DNA of 64,000 bases. It comes from Astragalus membranaceus. Lineage: Eukaryota > Streptophyta > Magnoliopsida > Fabales > Fabaceae. A program made the translations under genes and the position numbers. The notes beneath the pieces were generated by a model. The model saw nothing but the letters and a program-made list of their open reading frames with translations. It did not search any database and was not told the origin of the DNA. Positions within the stretch are counted from its first letter, which is position 1. Every line of letters starts with the position of its first letter. Shown here piece after piece: positions 63,751 through 64,000 of the stretch. Where the stretch lies: assembly GCA_039519185.1 (NCBI GenBank), contig CM076848.1, positions 32,972,849 to 33,036,848 on the forward strand, written 5' to 3'.

Positions 63751-64000
63751 ACCTTGTCAATCTGTGAGTTTGAAAACCAATTTGCATCCAATGGTGAATA
63801 GAAAAAATAATTTAGTGACAAAATGCATAAAGTGCGACACTAAGCAGAGACATCTTGAGGTACTTTAAAGTGCAATTTTTTTTATATGTTCAAATACGCG
63901 GAATCTTTTCCTCAATAACCACTTAACGAAAAAATAGGAAACATAATTAGCAAGCACTTACATATCTTTTCGTTTTTGCCATGTCGTAGAACTAACATAT
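63751..64000. other. Window edge, nothing recognised
   Basis: A/T-rich; no coding phrase of the LINE continues here, so LINE-3 seems to be interrupted or rearranged at about 63735. Confidence 0.4.

Overview
This is nuclear DNA of a flowering plant. The evidence is spliced genes with GT-AG introns and TATA boxes, L1-type LINEs, Ty3/gypsy elements of the Athila and Tat lineages, Mutator-like, CACTA-like and hAT-like transposons, SINEs and a Helitron end. The two non-specific lipid transfer protein (LTP) genes resemble legume LTPs, including the C-terminal ends produced after splicing, so a papilionoid legume is the most likely source. Species was not determined. Host genes are few; most of the window is nested transposable elements.

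Host backbone. A small tandem array of an ancestral two-gene unit can be followed through the repeats. The unit is an LTP gene plus, upstream of it, a small minus-strand gene of unknown function. Unit 1 has LTP-A (1518-2097) and a decayed remnant of the small gene (about 10424-10510). Unit 2 has LTP-B (1769-2326 plus 30 kb, i.e. 31769-32326) with flanks at 14470-15085 and 31557-32890. Unit 3 has lost its LTP but keeps promoter flank (about 40001-42380) and an intact small gene (42384-42653). The units act as empty sites for one another, so several insertions can be mapped to the base.

Layout. 1-2.6 kb: SINE and LTP-A. 2.6-10.4 kb: a degraded LINE broken by a CACTA-like MITE (3072-3563), a reverse LTR (3887-6541, itself split by a second CACTA-like element 5162-6415) and a solo LTR (8478-10114). 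10.5-14.5 kb: intergenic DNA with a long-TIR, ACGT-rich element (about 12565-13990). 14.7-31.6 kb: a MULE-type MITE, then a second MULE-type element (15086-31556) that was split by an Athila-type retrotransposon (15517-30905). That retrotransposon carries an inverted copy of its own pol, and a LINE sits in its 3' LTR. 31.6-33 kb: LTP-B. 33.7-37.2 kb: a MULE-like transposon carrying a four-exon plant-mobile-domain (PMD) gene and a small convergent ORF. 37.3-40 kb: Helitron end, LINE tail, SINEs. 40-45.3 kb: MULE with a broken FAR1/MULE transposase, the small host gene, and two MULE-type MITEs. 45.3-64 kb: a reverse LINE split by a 16.9-kb Tat-lineage retrotransposon (46150-63047). The latter has a 4.1-kb internal tandem duplication, a spliced antisense ORF, a row of hairpins between the convergent ORFs, and a nested hAT-like element.

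Most boundaries rest on target-site duplications read directly from the sequence. Family names rest on motifs recognised by eye; no database search was possible.
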